Source: Turbatrix aceti (lineage: Eukaryota > Nematoda > Chromadorea > Rhabditida > Panagrolaimidae). Taken from it: 64,000 nt of DNA. This document shows, in pieces, positions 18,894-27,862 of this stretch. A program made the position numbers and the translations under genes. Numbering within the stretch: the first letter of the stretch is position 1; every line of letters starts with the position of its first letter. The notes beneath the pieces were generated by a model. It saw only the letters and a list, made by a program, of their open reading frames with translations. It ran no database searches and had not been told where the DNA came from. The stretch is from the NCBI GenBank assembly GCA_963969345.1, contig OZ017770.1:9728180-9792179 (forward strand). Direction: 5' to 3'.

Positions 18894-19548
18894 TAGTGTT
18901 TATCTGATATCAGGTTTAGCCTGATATCAGGGTCTGATAATGATACTGATATCAGATCAGTATCAGTCAGGCAAGAATTTTGAAAGGTCAACATGATATC
19001 ATGATAGCAAAAATCAATATCAGTCAGTATCATGGTCTCAGAAAAAAGTATCATGATACTGATATCTCGATCAAAAAAACGGAAGCAACAACAAAAAGCG
19101 GGTTTAAAGCAGTGTGGCAAAATTTCGGGAGAGATTACAATCCGTGAAAAAATCACCGGAGTATAAAAAATAGGTTTTACCGTCATTTTTTTCGTTATTT
19201 TTTATTTTTGAACACTGAAATCTTCTGCGAAATTTTTTTTACTCAAAAGAATCTCCGGATATTCTCCGGAGAAATTCTCTTGAGAGATTTTGAAGATTCA
19301 CTTTTTTTACTAGTTTTTCTAAACGACGACATTGCATGTTATTTATTCAAATGAAATTGAATTTGAGATTTTTTGTGGGATTTTTTTCATACCAGACAGA
19401 TATCACGATATCAGACTGATATCATGATATCAGCCTGATATCAGGTTACTATCAGTCAGGCACGTTTTTTTTCTTTCAACCTGATATCAGTATCAGATCA
19501 TGATACTTTTTTTAAGTATCAGATTAGATCATGATATCAAAAAAACAG
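18894..19548. repeat. Clusters of TGATATCAG / ATCATGATAT motifs
   Basis: Two clusters (about 18894-19075 and 19395-19548) are built from degenerate, self-complementary 8-10-bp words such as CTGATATCAG, TATCATGATA and CAGTATCAGTCAGG, with about 310 bp of unrelated AT-rich sequence between them. The clusters are roughly mirror images, as expected for subterminal repeats of a non-autonomous DNA transposon. I could not define terminal inverted repeats or a target duplication. Confidence 0.6.
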
Positions 19549-19559
19549 ACATCGATTGC

Positions 19560-20004
19560 AGAAAAGACGGCTAGCTAGTTATTTTGTTTTTTTTTATAAA
19601 TAAAATGAATATAAAATTCGGTAAAATTTTTGCAGAAAAACAAGTCAGTTTTCAGCGTTTGCTGTTAATTTTCACTTGTTCAATAGCTTTACAATTGCTT
19701 GCAAAAATGGAAAAGAAATAAAACTGTGACGATGCGGCGCGGTAACAGTCAGCCGCACAACAAATGCACGGTTACCAGTACTGAGGCCTCATGAGGTAGA
19801 ATACACACTGATGCGTAAGTAAATACATATAGTACATATAAAAGTAAAATCAATAATTACCGCAGAAAACATTCAGACAAGAACATGCATGATCAGCATT
19901 TGCAACGTCAGTCAACCCAATGAACTTGATACTGCTATCAAAAAGCTTATACTGCCGCGACCCGCAGCTAGCTATCGGGTAAGATAGCTGGCAAAATAAA
20001 ACAT
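19560..20004. other. Unassigned sequence
   Basis: Nothing recognised. It contains a short palindrome-rich spot (GGCCTCATGAGG region, about 19783) and no supported ORF. Confidence 0.3.
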
Positions 20005-20495
20005 GAAATAAAATATGGGAAATTCTTGATTGCACAAAAAATTCTTAGTATGTGATTGAATGCGAGTACTTCGGGTGAATACAACTGATTTTGTATGTTA
20101 CCAAGCCGATCGATGACGAAAAACGCGTGTATGTTTTTCTATCGACCGGTTTTATTTTTTCGGCTCGGGCCAGGCGGATTGGATTTTATGACCCTTTTTT
20201 ATGTAGAAAACCCAGGCTCCACCCGGTGAGAACCGAGCTCACTGTGACGCAGGAGACCGGCTGCCTTGGTTTTCTCTCTCGCAAGCAGCGAACGAGGACA
20301 AAGAGAGAAAAGAGTCCGCGAATTGAGAAGGAATGAGACGGACTGAGAAATATGCTTATGTACACACACAGTTGTTTGATATTGGTTAAAGCCAAATAAT
20401 GTCCGTAATTTTAGTTACTTTGCAGAACTTGTGCCAAAACAGTTTAAATGTAACCATTTACCTAAGAAAAGCCATTAAAAAAAGCAACGACAGAC
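20005..20495 (+). repeat. Interspersed repeat B, copy 2
   Basis: Same repeat as 3664-4107 and 22246-22767. It carries the additional 3' segment (AATGTCCGTAATTTTAGTTA ... ACCTAAGAAAAGCCATTAAA) shared only with copy 3, and an insertion (AAAACGCGTGTATG) after CGATCGATGACG. It abuts the 3' end of the small membrane-protein gene. Confidence 0.75.
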
Positions 20496-20510
20496 AAATT
20501 CAAAAAACAT

Positions 20511-20810
20511 CTAATGAAAAAGAACAGCAATGTAGCAGCTGGCCACGACAAATGCGGAGGCAAAGAAGGCAACGGAGTACGAAACCGTATCGTAGGTGAT
20601 AAAGTCGAACGCGGCCAGTCCAGTGAGGAAGAAGAAAGCGAAGGAAACCACGAAAAGGCTCACAATCCAGAACGGAGTAAATTGATTGACAGCGCGTCTA
20701 AAAATTAAAGATGTCGATAAAGAAAATGTTATGAAGTGCGATTTGTCAAAAACACAACAAACTTACTCGAACCTTGAATCCAAGTCAGGAATGAAGGGTT
20801 CGTCGGACAT
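20511..20810 (-). CDS. Small two-span membrane protein, 76 aa, two exons
   Basis: Exon 1 (20767-20810) begins MSDEPFIPDLDSRF and ends in a perfect donor, GA|GTAAGT. Exon 2 (20511-20697) follows a TTTAATTTTTAG acceptor and is in phase. Together they give 231 nt, an exact 77 codons including TAG. The protein has an acidic N-terminus, then two hydrophobic spans (about residues 23-41 and 50-74) separated by a short acidic loop (FDFITYD). I do not recognise the family with certainty. The topology and size resemble small ER assembly factors such as VMA21, but that is only a suggestion. It is surrounded by repeats and was found from splice signals, because neither exon is a long ORF with its own start. 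Confidence 0.6.
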
Positions 20811-21355
20811 GTTGATCGATTAGTCTAAAACGTGTTGCATAAATATCACGATCAATAAACGAACAAGCATATAACTGAGCGGAGTTTATGACATCGCTGT
20901 GCAATTTGCGGACAAATCCATTTGCCTTCTTAGGCGAGACCTGTAGCGTTCAATTGGCAGGAATACGCACGACACAAATGAAAAAGCAGAGCGAAAAGAG
21001 AAGAGCTCCAAGTAGTGTGCAAGGGGAACTCCCGACGCGAATACGAGTTATATGAGATGTCAAGAAGGAAGCTAACGAAAAAACATGAAATATGAGAAAT
21101 TTTGCGTTCACGATTCAGTTTGATCACCTTCAAAAATACTCTGTATCAAATTGAATGGAAACATCTCGGAACAACTGATTTTGGAGATGTCTGTAACCAA
21201 ACCGATCGATTCGTGACACGCAACTTTGAGGAAAACGGATGAACGAACGGAAAATGACACTCCCCTAAGAAAGACGCGAGAGCAGTAGTACTTTTTTCGC
21301 CGGCAGGGAAGAGAGTGCACGCACCATGCGCACCAGGCTATGATTTGTGCGCAGT
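20811..21355. other. Upstream region of the small membrane-protein gene
   Basis: No gene seen. About 21160-21225 contains a diverged version (ACAACTGATTTT, CTGTAACCAAACCGATCGAT) of part of repeat B. Confidence 0.35.
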
Positions 21356-21363
21356 GTCTTCAC

Positions 21364-21831
21364 CATGCTTGAGCGAACGTTCGCGTTCGTTCGCGAACAG
21401 ATTCGATTTTTCCTGTTCGTGTTCGTTCGTGAACAAATTTTTCTGAAATTTAATTGTTTGCGTTCGTTCGCGAACAATGCTAAATTTTTCGAACAGATGA
21501 AACGAACAAAAATCTAGGAAAAAGTAAGGCCGGGTGTCCAAATCAATGTTATTTGACAAAAAAAGGCAAATAACATGCTAAAAATTTAACCAATTAAAAG
21601 TGTAGGAGGACTTGTGTCCGAAACGAGAAAGATGGACTGCCCGAAATTACGTTTTTCTAGTCAGAGAAACAAAATTTTGAACAAATTATGAAAATAATTT
21701 GTTCAATGTTCGTTTGTGTTTGTTAGGGGACAAAGTCACAATTGTTCGCGTTCGTTCGGTTTTTCGAACCATTCTGAAAAATTGTTCGTGTTCGTTCGCG
21801 AACAAAAAAACAGGTTGTTCGCTCAACCCTG
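21364..21831. mobile_element. hAT-type MITE with GTTCGTTCGCGAAC subterminal motifs
   Basis: 468 bp, flanked by the perfect 8-bp direct repeat GTCTTCAC (21356-21363 and 21832-21839). Termini are CATGCTTGAGCGAAC at the left and GTTCGCTCAACCCTG at the right; the right end's complement, CAGGGTTGAGCGAAC, matches the left at 13 of 15 positions. An 8-bp duplication and a CAGGGTTG-like terminus are the hallmarks of hAT elements. Several copies of GTTCGTTCGCGAAC or its variants sit near both ends (21368-21490 and 21690-21820). Short subterminal repeats of this kind bind transposase in known hAT elements. No transposase is encoded. Confidence 0.85.
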
Positions 21832-22025
21832 GTCTTCACGTTGTGTTCTCACTTTCGGTCAGTTCTTTTACTTTTACATCAGTCAGTCATTTCTAGGCAG
21901 ATCGTTTATAGTAATTTCTCCCAGGCTTGATTAATCGTCGCTTTGCTTTTGCTATCAGTGCTATCAAGCAGTTATGTAATCTCCATGAATTGTAAGTCAG
22001 ATCGACGGCTGTAGTGATAGAGTAA

Positions 22026-22300
22026 CGATATAAAATTTTTGTGTTGAAAATTAATACAACATATTATTATGATATAACAAAACAAAAAAAAATCAATTTG
22101 ACGATATTAATATTTTTGGTTAAAGTAATACAACACATTTTTATAATAAATTTTTTTGAATAAAAAAATTGGACGTTAATAGAATTTTACAATGGAATTA
22201 TTTTTTTGATTTGAAAAAAAAATATTTACGCTCAAAAAAAAATCTAAGAAATTGTTTTATGTCCAAAAAATATGTATGAAAATTTTTTTTATATCCAAAA
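22026..22300 (+). repeat. AT-rich dispersed repeat C, copy 1
   Basis: Shares long stretches with the TTC7 intron at 34790-35095: ATATAAAATTTTTG, two rounds of ACAACAYATTTTTATAATAA, then TTTGAAAAAAAA...TTTACRCTCAAAAAAAA and the TGTCCAAAAAATAY run. It leads directly into repeat B copy 3, so the two may belong to one composite element. Confidence 0.55.
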
Positions 22301-22767
22301 ATAAAATAGGAGAAATTCTTGATCGCACAAAAAAATTCTTGGTATGTGATTGAATGCAAGTACTTCGGGTGAATACAACTGATTTTGTCTGTTACCAAGC
22401 CGATCGATGACGAATGTTTTTTTATCGACCGGTTTTATTTTTTCGGCTCGGGCCAGGCGGATTGGATTTTATGACCCTGTTTTATGTAGAAAACCCAGGC
22501 TCCACCCGGTGAGAACCCAGCTCACTGTGACGCAGGAGACCGGCTGCCTTGGTTTTGTCTCTCGCAAGCAGCGAACGAGGACAAAGAGAGAAAAGAGTCC
22601 GCGAATTGAGAAGGATTGAGACGGACTGAGAAATATGCTTATGTACACACACAGTTGTTTGATATTGGTTAAAGCCAAATAATGTCCGTAATTTTAGTTA
22701 CTTTGCAGAACTTGTGCCAAAACAGTTTAAATGTAACCATTTACCTAAAAAAAGCCATTAAAAAACC
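22246..22767 (+). repeat. Interspersed repeat B, copy 3
   Basis: The longest copy, from TTGTTTTATGTCC to GCCATTAAAAAA. It ends immediately before the duplicated PEBP acceptor and exon. Confidence 0.75.
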
Positions 22768-23042
22768 TATTTCAGGAGCCCCGTTGACTGCAAACTTTTT
22801 CGTAGCGAAAAACGAACACCAATAACATGACCAAACAAATCTGCTTGATTTTGATTGGCTGCAATGAATTTTTAATTCATTCTTTTTGTCAAAGCTTTTT
22901 TTCTTATTCATAAATCCAATCCGAGATATTTACATTATTTTTTTTTAATTTTATTTATTTACCGCCTCAAAAAGTGCAATATTTAAGTCTGTACAGTTCA
23001 AAACAATATCAATTTGAGGAAACTTCATGGGATAATGGGATA
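22768..23042 (+). pseudogene. Duplicated last exon and 3' flank of the PEBP gene
   Basis: CCTATTTCAG|GAGCCCCGTTGACTGC matches the last intron/exon border of the PEBP gene (38720-38777). The coding part (22776 to about 22826) stays in frame to the same TAA, with Ala-to-Thr and Gln-to-His changes. The match continues through the 3' flank (GATTTTGATTGGCTGCAATG, GAGCAATATTTAAGTCTGTA) with one internal deletion and ends near ATTTGAGGAAACTTCA. The other PEBP exons are absent, so this is a gene fragment or the remnant of a paralogue whose 5' part was displaced by repeat B. Confidence 0.8.
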
Positions 23043-23059
23043 AGCTCCTCCTGTATTTA

Positions 23060-23480
23060 GACACAATGCAGTTTATTCGCTTTGTGCGGACAATAAACTA
23101 ACAATCTGGTACCGAGACTGGTTGACCATTCTCCCAGGGACTGGTGAGCGAGCTACGAGCGCGAGGCAGAGGACGTGTGCGGCCACGAGGGAAACGCGCG
23201 TCGGCAAGACAAGCAGATCGGCAGCGACTGATGACGCGAAGTCATCATACTGGTCGGCGGGAATAGCAGGCAGTTGCGCGGGGCAAGCGCTCGTCCCGGT
23301 TGGGACACACAGCGGTCGTCGTCATCGAGTCATCACCTACGTCTATTTGTTCACGGTTGTTGTACGGGAGATTCTATTGATAAACTATTGTCCACTACGA
23401 AGTGTCGGAGATCTACGAGGAAGCGCGAGCTAGCCGGGAGTACTCCGGTAGCACAATCATTGTACTCAAGTGAACAATAT
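23060..23480 (+). other. GC-richer segment, possible retroelement LTR-end/leader remnant
   Basis: AATAAACTAACAA is followed by TCTGGTACCGAGACTGG, an arrangement like an LTR end plus primer-binding site. After it comes about 300 bp that is clearly more GC-rich than the surroundings. Frames of about 100 codons are open but show no recognisable domain. The evidence is compositional only. Confidence 0.25.
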
Positions 23481-23862
23481 ATAAAATATATATATATGAT
23501 ATGTATTTATGTATACAAATTTATTATGATATATTTATTTATGTTAAGGTGAGTTTATTTTTTTGAATTAAAAAGTCTTTTACAGCACCTGCAGATTGTG
23601 TTCTGTGCAAATGCAGCTTGCAAATAAAGTACTTTGTCACTTACATATATTTTTTTATTGAACGCTTACAAGATGTTTCATTTTTTGTAAGATGTCAGTG
23701 AAAAAATGGCTACGCAATGCCTGTGTTAATGTTACTTTTTGCGCTCAACAACACCTTTCACTATTGTTTTTATGCTAAATTTATTATTACAAATCAGAAT
23801 TTTTTCTTAATTTAACGAAAGTTAGTTGGTTTAATTTGATACCATTTTAGGACCACTATATA

Positions 23863-24290
23863 GATTGGTCATGCAGTGTCTTGCTGCCATTGCCGCCAAG
23901 TCTACGTAAAAGATACCGATCAGTTTCTGGATGACTCAGTTACCGGTAGAATCACTACCAAAGGATTGGCTGTTTTCCTGGAAACGGCTCATTTCGACAA
24001 CTTCCATGAAATGGTAAATCGGCATACCGTCTTTGGCGCCCGGCACCGAGATGCTCTCATCGCCCGTCTCCAGCTCAATGTGACTTATGAGGATCCAAAT
24101 CAGTACCATCTGGCTGCTGTTTACAAAGGCAACGTTCGACTCCTCATTTGTAATGTTTTGATTCACATGTTTTGATTCGTTTTCACGAGGAATTCAGATC
24201 TCCTATTTAATACGAATAAAAATTGTTTTCGCAGAATCCTTAGTGCCGTTATTCTGGAATGACTTGCATTTGAAAGCCCGTTGGAACCTG
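23863..24290 (+). pseudogene. Coding-like fragment of unknown origin
   Basis: After a TACCATTTTAG acceptor-like site, a frame from about 23864 is open to 24175. It has ordinary protein composition (KDTDQFLDDSVTGRITTKGL, then FGARHRDALIARLQLNVTYE). A TTTTCGCAG at about 24235 could start a following exon (from about 24236). An in-frame TAG lies just before the open stretch. I do not recognise the family. It could be an exon remnant or part of a mobile element. Confidence 0.3.
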
Positions 24291-24299
24291 ATGCATAAT

Positions 24300-25445
24300 A
24301 ATTATTATGCCGCTTTGAATTTGCTTGTGTTCGATCAAATGATTTTCAATAAAAAAATTATTTTTACGTTGAAATAAAAAAAATTAAAAGATGTGTACCC
24401 GAATCCCCCAAAAATATTTTGATAACAATATTAAAATTTATCCTCTTATCAAGCTGTTAAAATTCTTACACAACGCGCATGCGCTGGCGAGTTTAAGCTC
24501 TGATCATCAAAAAAACATACATACATACATAGATACACATAGACAACCACCTTTACTCCGAAACGACCGAGTTGACACGATCGACTGCTGCGCACAATCA
24601 TGCCAAAACACACTAGTTGGTAGAGTTGAACTCACTTTGTATCACGAATTCTGCGTTGGTCTTTGCTGCCTTTTACAAGTGGTTATTGCTGATGATTATG
24701 TTGCATCAGGCACAGCATGTGCTTTTTGGTCAATAGGGGAGAGGGGGGGGATTTGGTTGATTGTTTCTGCTGCTCAATTTTTGTTCTTACGTTTTACCCG
24801 GCGTTCTTTATTTACATATATGTATTTGTTATCCATCACTATTGTTTTACTCGTATAAATACTTGTCTGACAGATTGTTGTTATGTTCACATCTTCTTTT
24901 TGTTATGCCTTTTTGTATCGATTATGTTAAACGTTGATCAACTGAATTGTTCTCCCAACTAGTGTGTTTTGGCATGATTGTGCGCAGCAGTCGATCGTGT
25001 CAACTCGGTCGTTTCGGAGTAAAGGTGGTTGTCTATGTATTTCTTTCAAAATTATTCTGCTGTCTGCGCTTTTTTCGTTAATCTGGTGAAGCCTGCTTTT
25101 TTATTTTACCGGATGCATTCAGGTTGATACGTTTGATGCAGCGCTTTTGTCGAGCTATGATAGCTCACATAAATAACTGTTTGTCTTTTTTTTCTTGCAC
25201 AAAAGCATGTGTCCGTCTTGCTCATCGTTCCCTATTTATCTTCTTTGTCATCATTTTTTTGCTGTGCGGCAATTTTTTCCTCTATTAGCCAGTCGGTATC
25301 TCTATTTTTTTTGGTATCTGCCTTTTTGTATCAACGGTGCCTTGTTTTCTATCATTGAGTCTTTCTATTTAGCAGTCAATTATACCCCTAGTCCGTTAAT
25401 CCAAGATTTTCCTTTTCCCGGCTCCTGACACAGCGCTTCCATTCT
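24300..25445 (+). repeat. Foldback-family outer region, copy 4
   Basis: 24745-25440 is the reverse complement of 16700-17420 (for example TTGCACAAAAGCATGTGTCC, CCTAGTCCGTTAATCC, CGGCGTTCTTTAT). At 24340-24405 there is a diverged match to the arm end (GTGTACCCGAATCCCCC compared with GTGTACCCGGTCCCCCC). A separate inverted repeat of about 85 bp pairs 24537-24620 with 24955-25040. No coding capacity recognised. Confidence 0.7.
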
Positions 25446-26690
25446 TCTTTTGTCATCCGAACATCGGCAATTTTTGTTCTACATTTTCTTCGTTAAATAT
25501 AAAAAGTTGCTGAATTAAAAGTATTTTTTATTATTAACGAGAATCGTTATCAAAGTTTTTTAAAACACTGTTTGTTACTTTGTTTAGATCGTTTTTTACG
25601 TGTGCGCTCAAGCTGACTGTGAAGTCGCCAGAAGTCACAGATTTCTAATTTTTCAAGCTTGTAAAAAAAATTGAAAAAAAAATTTCGTACGCTTCCGGAA
25701 TTTTGTTTTGAAGTCCAGTCAATTGCACACCGGTATATTGTTTTGGGTTGTGCCGAACAGGACCGGATCATGCACACCGGTTCTTCATCAATGTCACCAG
25801 GATGATAGCACAATACATATCCTTTTTTATTTTTTACCCATTTTTTTTGCTTATGTCTATGGCACACTACATGCCGACCTTTATTCATGTTTTTAAAATT
25901 CACAGGTTATGCACGTGAATTTTAAAAACTAGTTTTTATCAATAAACTAGCTAATGCAAGGGCGGAGGAATGAAGCGCGTCGACAGCTTTTGTCTACCTG
26001 CTTGCAAAAAAAATTTGATGAAGGATGCGCGAACACTGCTTGCAAGCCAAGCACGTAGCGTTTCTGCTGTTTTAGCCGACAAACATCTAATTTTGGTCCT
26101 ACCCGTGGTCAAGCGTTTTCTAAAACCTCGGAGGTAAGCATCTTCTTCATTCTGAATGCGAGTTGGTATTTAATCGCTTGCTCAACCACTTTCTGAAAAT
26201 AGTACTAGCAGGTCATTTACAAAATCTCAAAGATAAGGAAAAAAATGCCGACTTTGCAATCGGCGGCCCCGTTTGTCAGATGAATGCGTTATCTAAACAC
26301 AATCTTTGATAATGCTATCTATGTTCGCCGTCATCGACAACTTTGATGGCAAACGGTTGTGAACGGCGTAATTGTGAGTTCTACTGAAGCTCCTCCTACA
26401 ACGCCGCTTCTATAAATACTCAAATTCACTCTTCATTCCGTATCCTTCAATGTAATATGTTTTCTTTTTTTAATGATGCCTTATAATATCTACTATGCTC
26501 GTCTTATAATATGTATGTTGTGTACACTACACGGGTCAAATATTAGCGCCTGTTTAGCGTGTGTAGAACAGGATTAGAGAACCGAGATATTTATATCATT
26601 ATGTATGCATGTATATTCTCTTATTTTAATTATATATGGAACAATCGAACTGAATTCGGCTTCAACAACGCCGGTACCATACTTGCCAGG
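25446..26690. other. 1.2-kb stretch without a clear gene
   Basis: On the minus strand at 25690-25890 a frame reads like protein (KGRHVVCHRHKQKKWVKNKK then IDEEPVCMIRSCSAQ, with several Cys) and could be an exon, but no convincing splice sites or neighbouring exons were found. The rest is AT-rich. Confidence 0.3.
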
Positions 26691-26694
26691 ACCA

Positions 26695-27061
26695 TTCGAT
26701 CCAATACCTTTTGCTGTCATTAGTCTCTCGAGACATCTTCTTCACCCAAACAGACAATAGCGCCGCCAACCTTGAGGTCCCAAACCGTGAGAAGAACCCG
26801 GCAGGGTTTTTCCTGTTGGACTCGAGATCGGCGGATCTCGAGTCTCTGGGACTGACCTACACGGACGAGGTCCCGCCCTCTAGGTTTTATTGAGGCAAGC
26901 GGGGAAAGGTGTCGTGTCCTGAGGCCCAATTTGGAAGCAGGTTGTAAAACTGTATAGTTTTACAGCCTGCGTCTAAAAGGCCCCAACCACACCCTGCCGC
27001 TCCCGTCTGGCTCCTAGAAGCCTCCGTACAGTCGCCTATAAATCGACTGCATAAAAGGAGG
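26695..27061 (+). other. Cluster of strong hairpins, possible structured RNA or element
   Basis: Three long inverted repeats lie within 245 bp: GACTCGAGATC/GATCTCGAGTC (26819-26844, 11-bp stem, GGCG loop), GCAGGTTGTAAAACT/AGTTTTACAGCCTGC (26937-26970, 15-bp stem with one T-G pair, GTAT loop) and CAGTCG/CGACTG nested in CCTCC/GGAGG (27021-27061). Just upstream of the second hairpin is AATTTGGAA, which resembles a weak Sm-site. No known snRNA or spliced-leader sequence was recognised. Confidence 0.4.
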
Positions 27062-27862
27062 TGAGGGAAGCCAGAAGGGGACCATTATTAGGTAATCTAT
27101 ATTTTTGTTGTTGTTGTTGTTTGAATCATCTAATAACGCTATTTGTGACGCGTGTGCCTGTGAGCCGAAAAGGATAAGAACCGAGGATAATTTACCTTTC
27201 AAATACACACGAGCTCCGCGAACCAAAAAGCTTCGTGCAATACTGGATCTCCTTCCATTCGTCTAGCATCCAAAACTTCCAGAATTTGGAAACTTGTAAA
27301 ACCCGGGTATGCGCTAATGAATGCTGATGGGCTGATAACAGTAATCTAGCGGCACTCCAAACCGCAACACCCCTCTTTATATCAGCCTCCCTTGCGATCA
27401 AGGTACCCTACACATATGTGTCCATAAATATTACCCCTCTTTAATGTAAGATATGTACCTTACGGTGATATATGTACATACAGAGCCCTATTATTGTTGT
27501 TGAGACCGTGCTGGCTGGCACGGTGACCTGGCCTGGATCATGTTGACACTCTCTGATGATAGAACCGAGATTACTTTACCCATATTTGGTTGTTGTTATT
27601 TATTCGTCTTTAAAATGAAAGTGGTGTTTGTGAAACCGAAGGATAAGAACCGCCGGAACTCTTCAGTTGTTTTATAGTATATTTTGTACGAGTTGAATAA
27701 ATTGTTGTTCAATTTAAATTTGTTGATTGGGATCAGGGGAACATAACACCTATAATTACACAGAGCTGTGGAATTCCAGGAAAAAAAAACGTGCAATGAT
27801 ATTTATTTTATTTTTCTGTAAATGTGCGTGGCATTCATCGGATAAAGCGCAAATGACTTTAG
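27062..27862. other. 3' intergenic region of the myosin gene
   Basis: No gene seen. The phrase AAGGATAAGAACCG occurs twice (about 27170 and 27640), each near a GTTGTTGTTGTT or GTTGTTGTTATT run, suggesting a diverged duplication of about 90 bp. A small palindrome, ACCGTGC/GCACGGT, lies near 27506. Confidence 0.35.

Noticed and set aside
18894..19548. TGATATCA clusters as a centromeric or transcription-factor array
   Set aside because: Words are degenerate and arranged as two mirrored clusters, which fits transposon subterminal repeats better. Left unresolved because no termini were found.
22776..22830. A second functional PEBP gene ending at 22826
   Set aside because: Only the last exon is present. 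Directly upstream is repeat B, and no other PEBP exon was found in the preceding sequence.
23060..23480. Complete second LTR retrotransposon
   Set aside because: Only an AATAAA plus TGG-like junction and GC-rich leader-like sequence are visible; there is no matching second LTR and no gag or pol.
26937..26970. microRNA precursor
   Set aside because: The stem is only 15 bp with a 4-nt loop, too short for a typical pre-miRNA.
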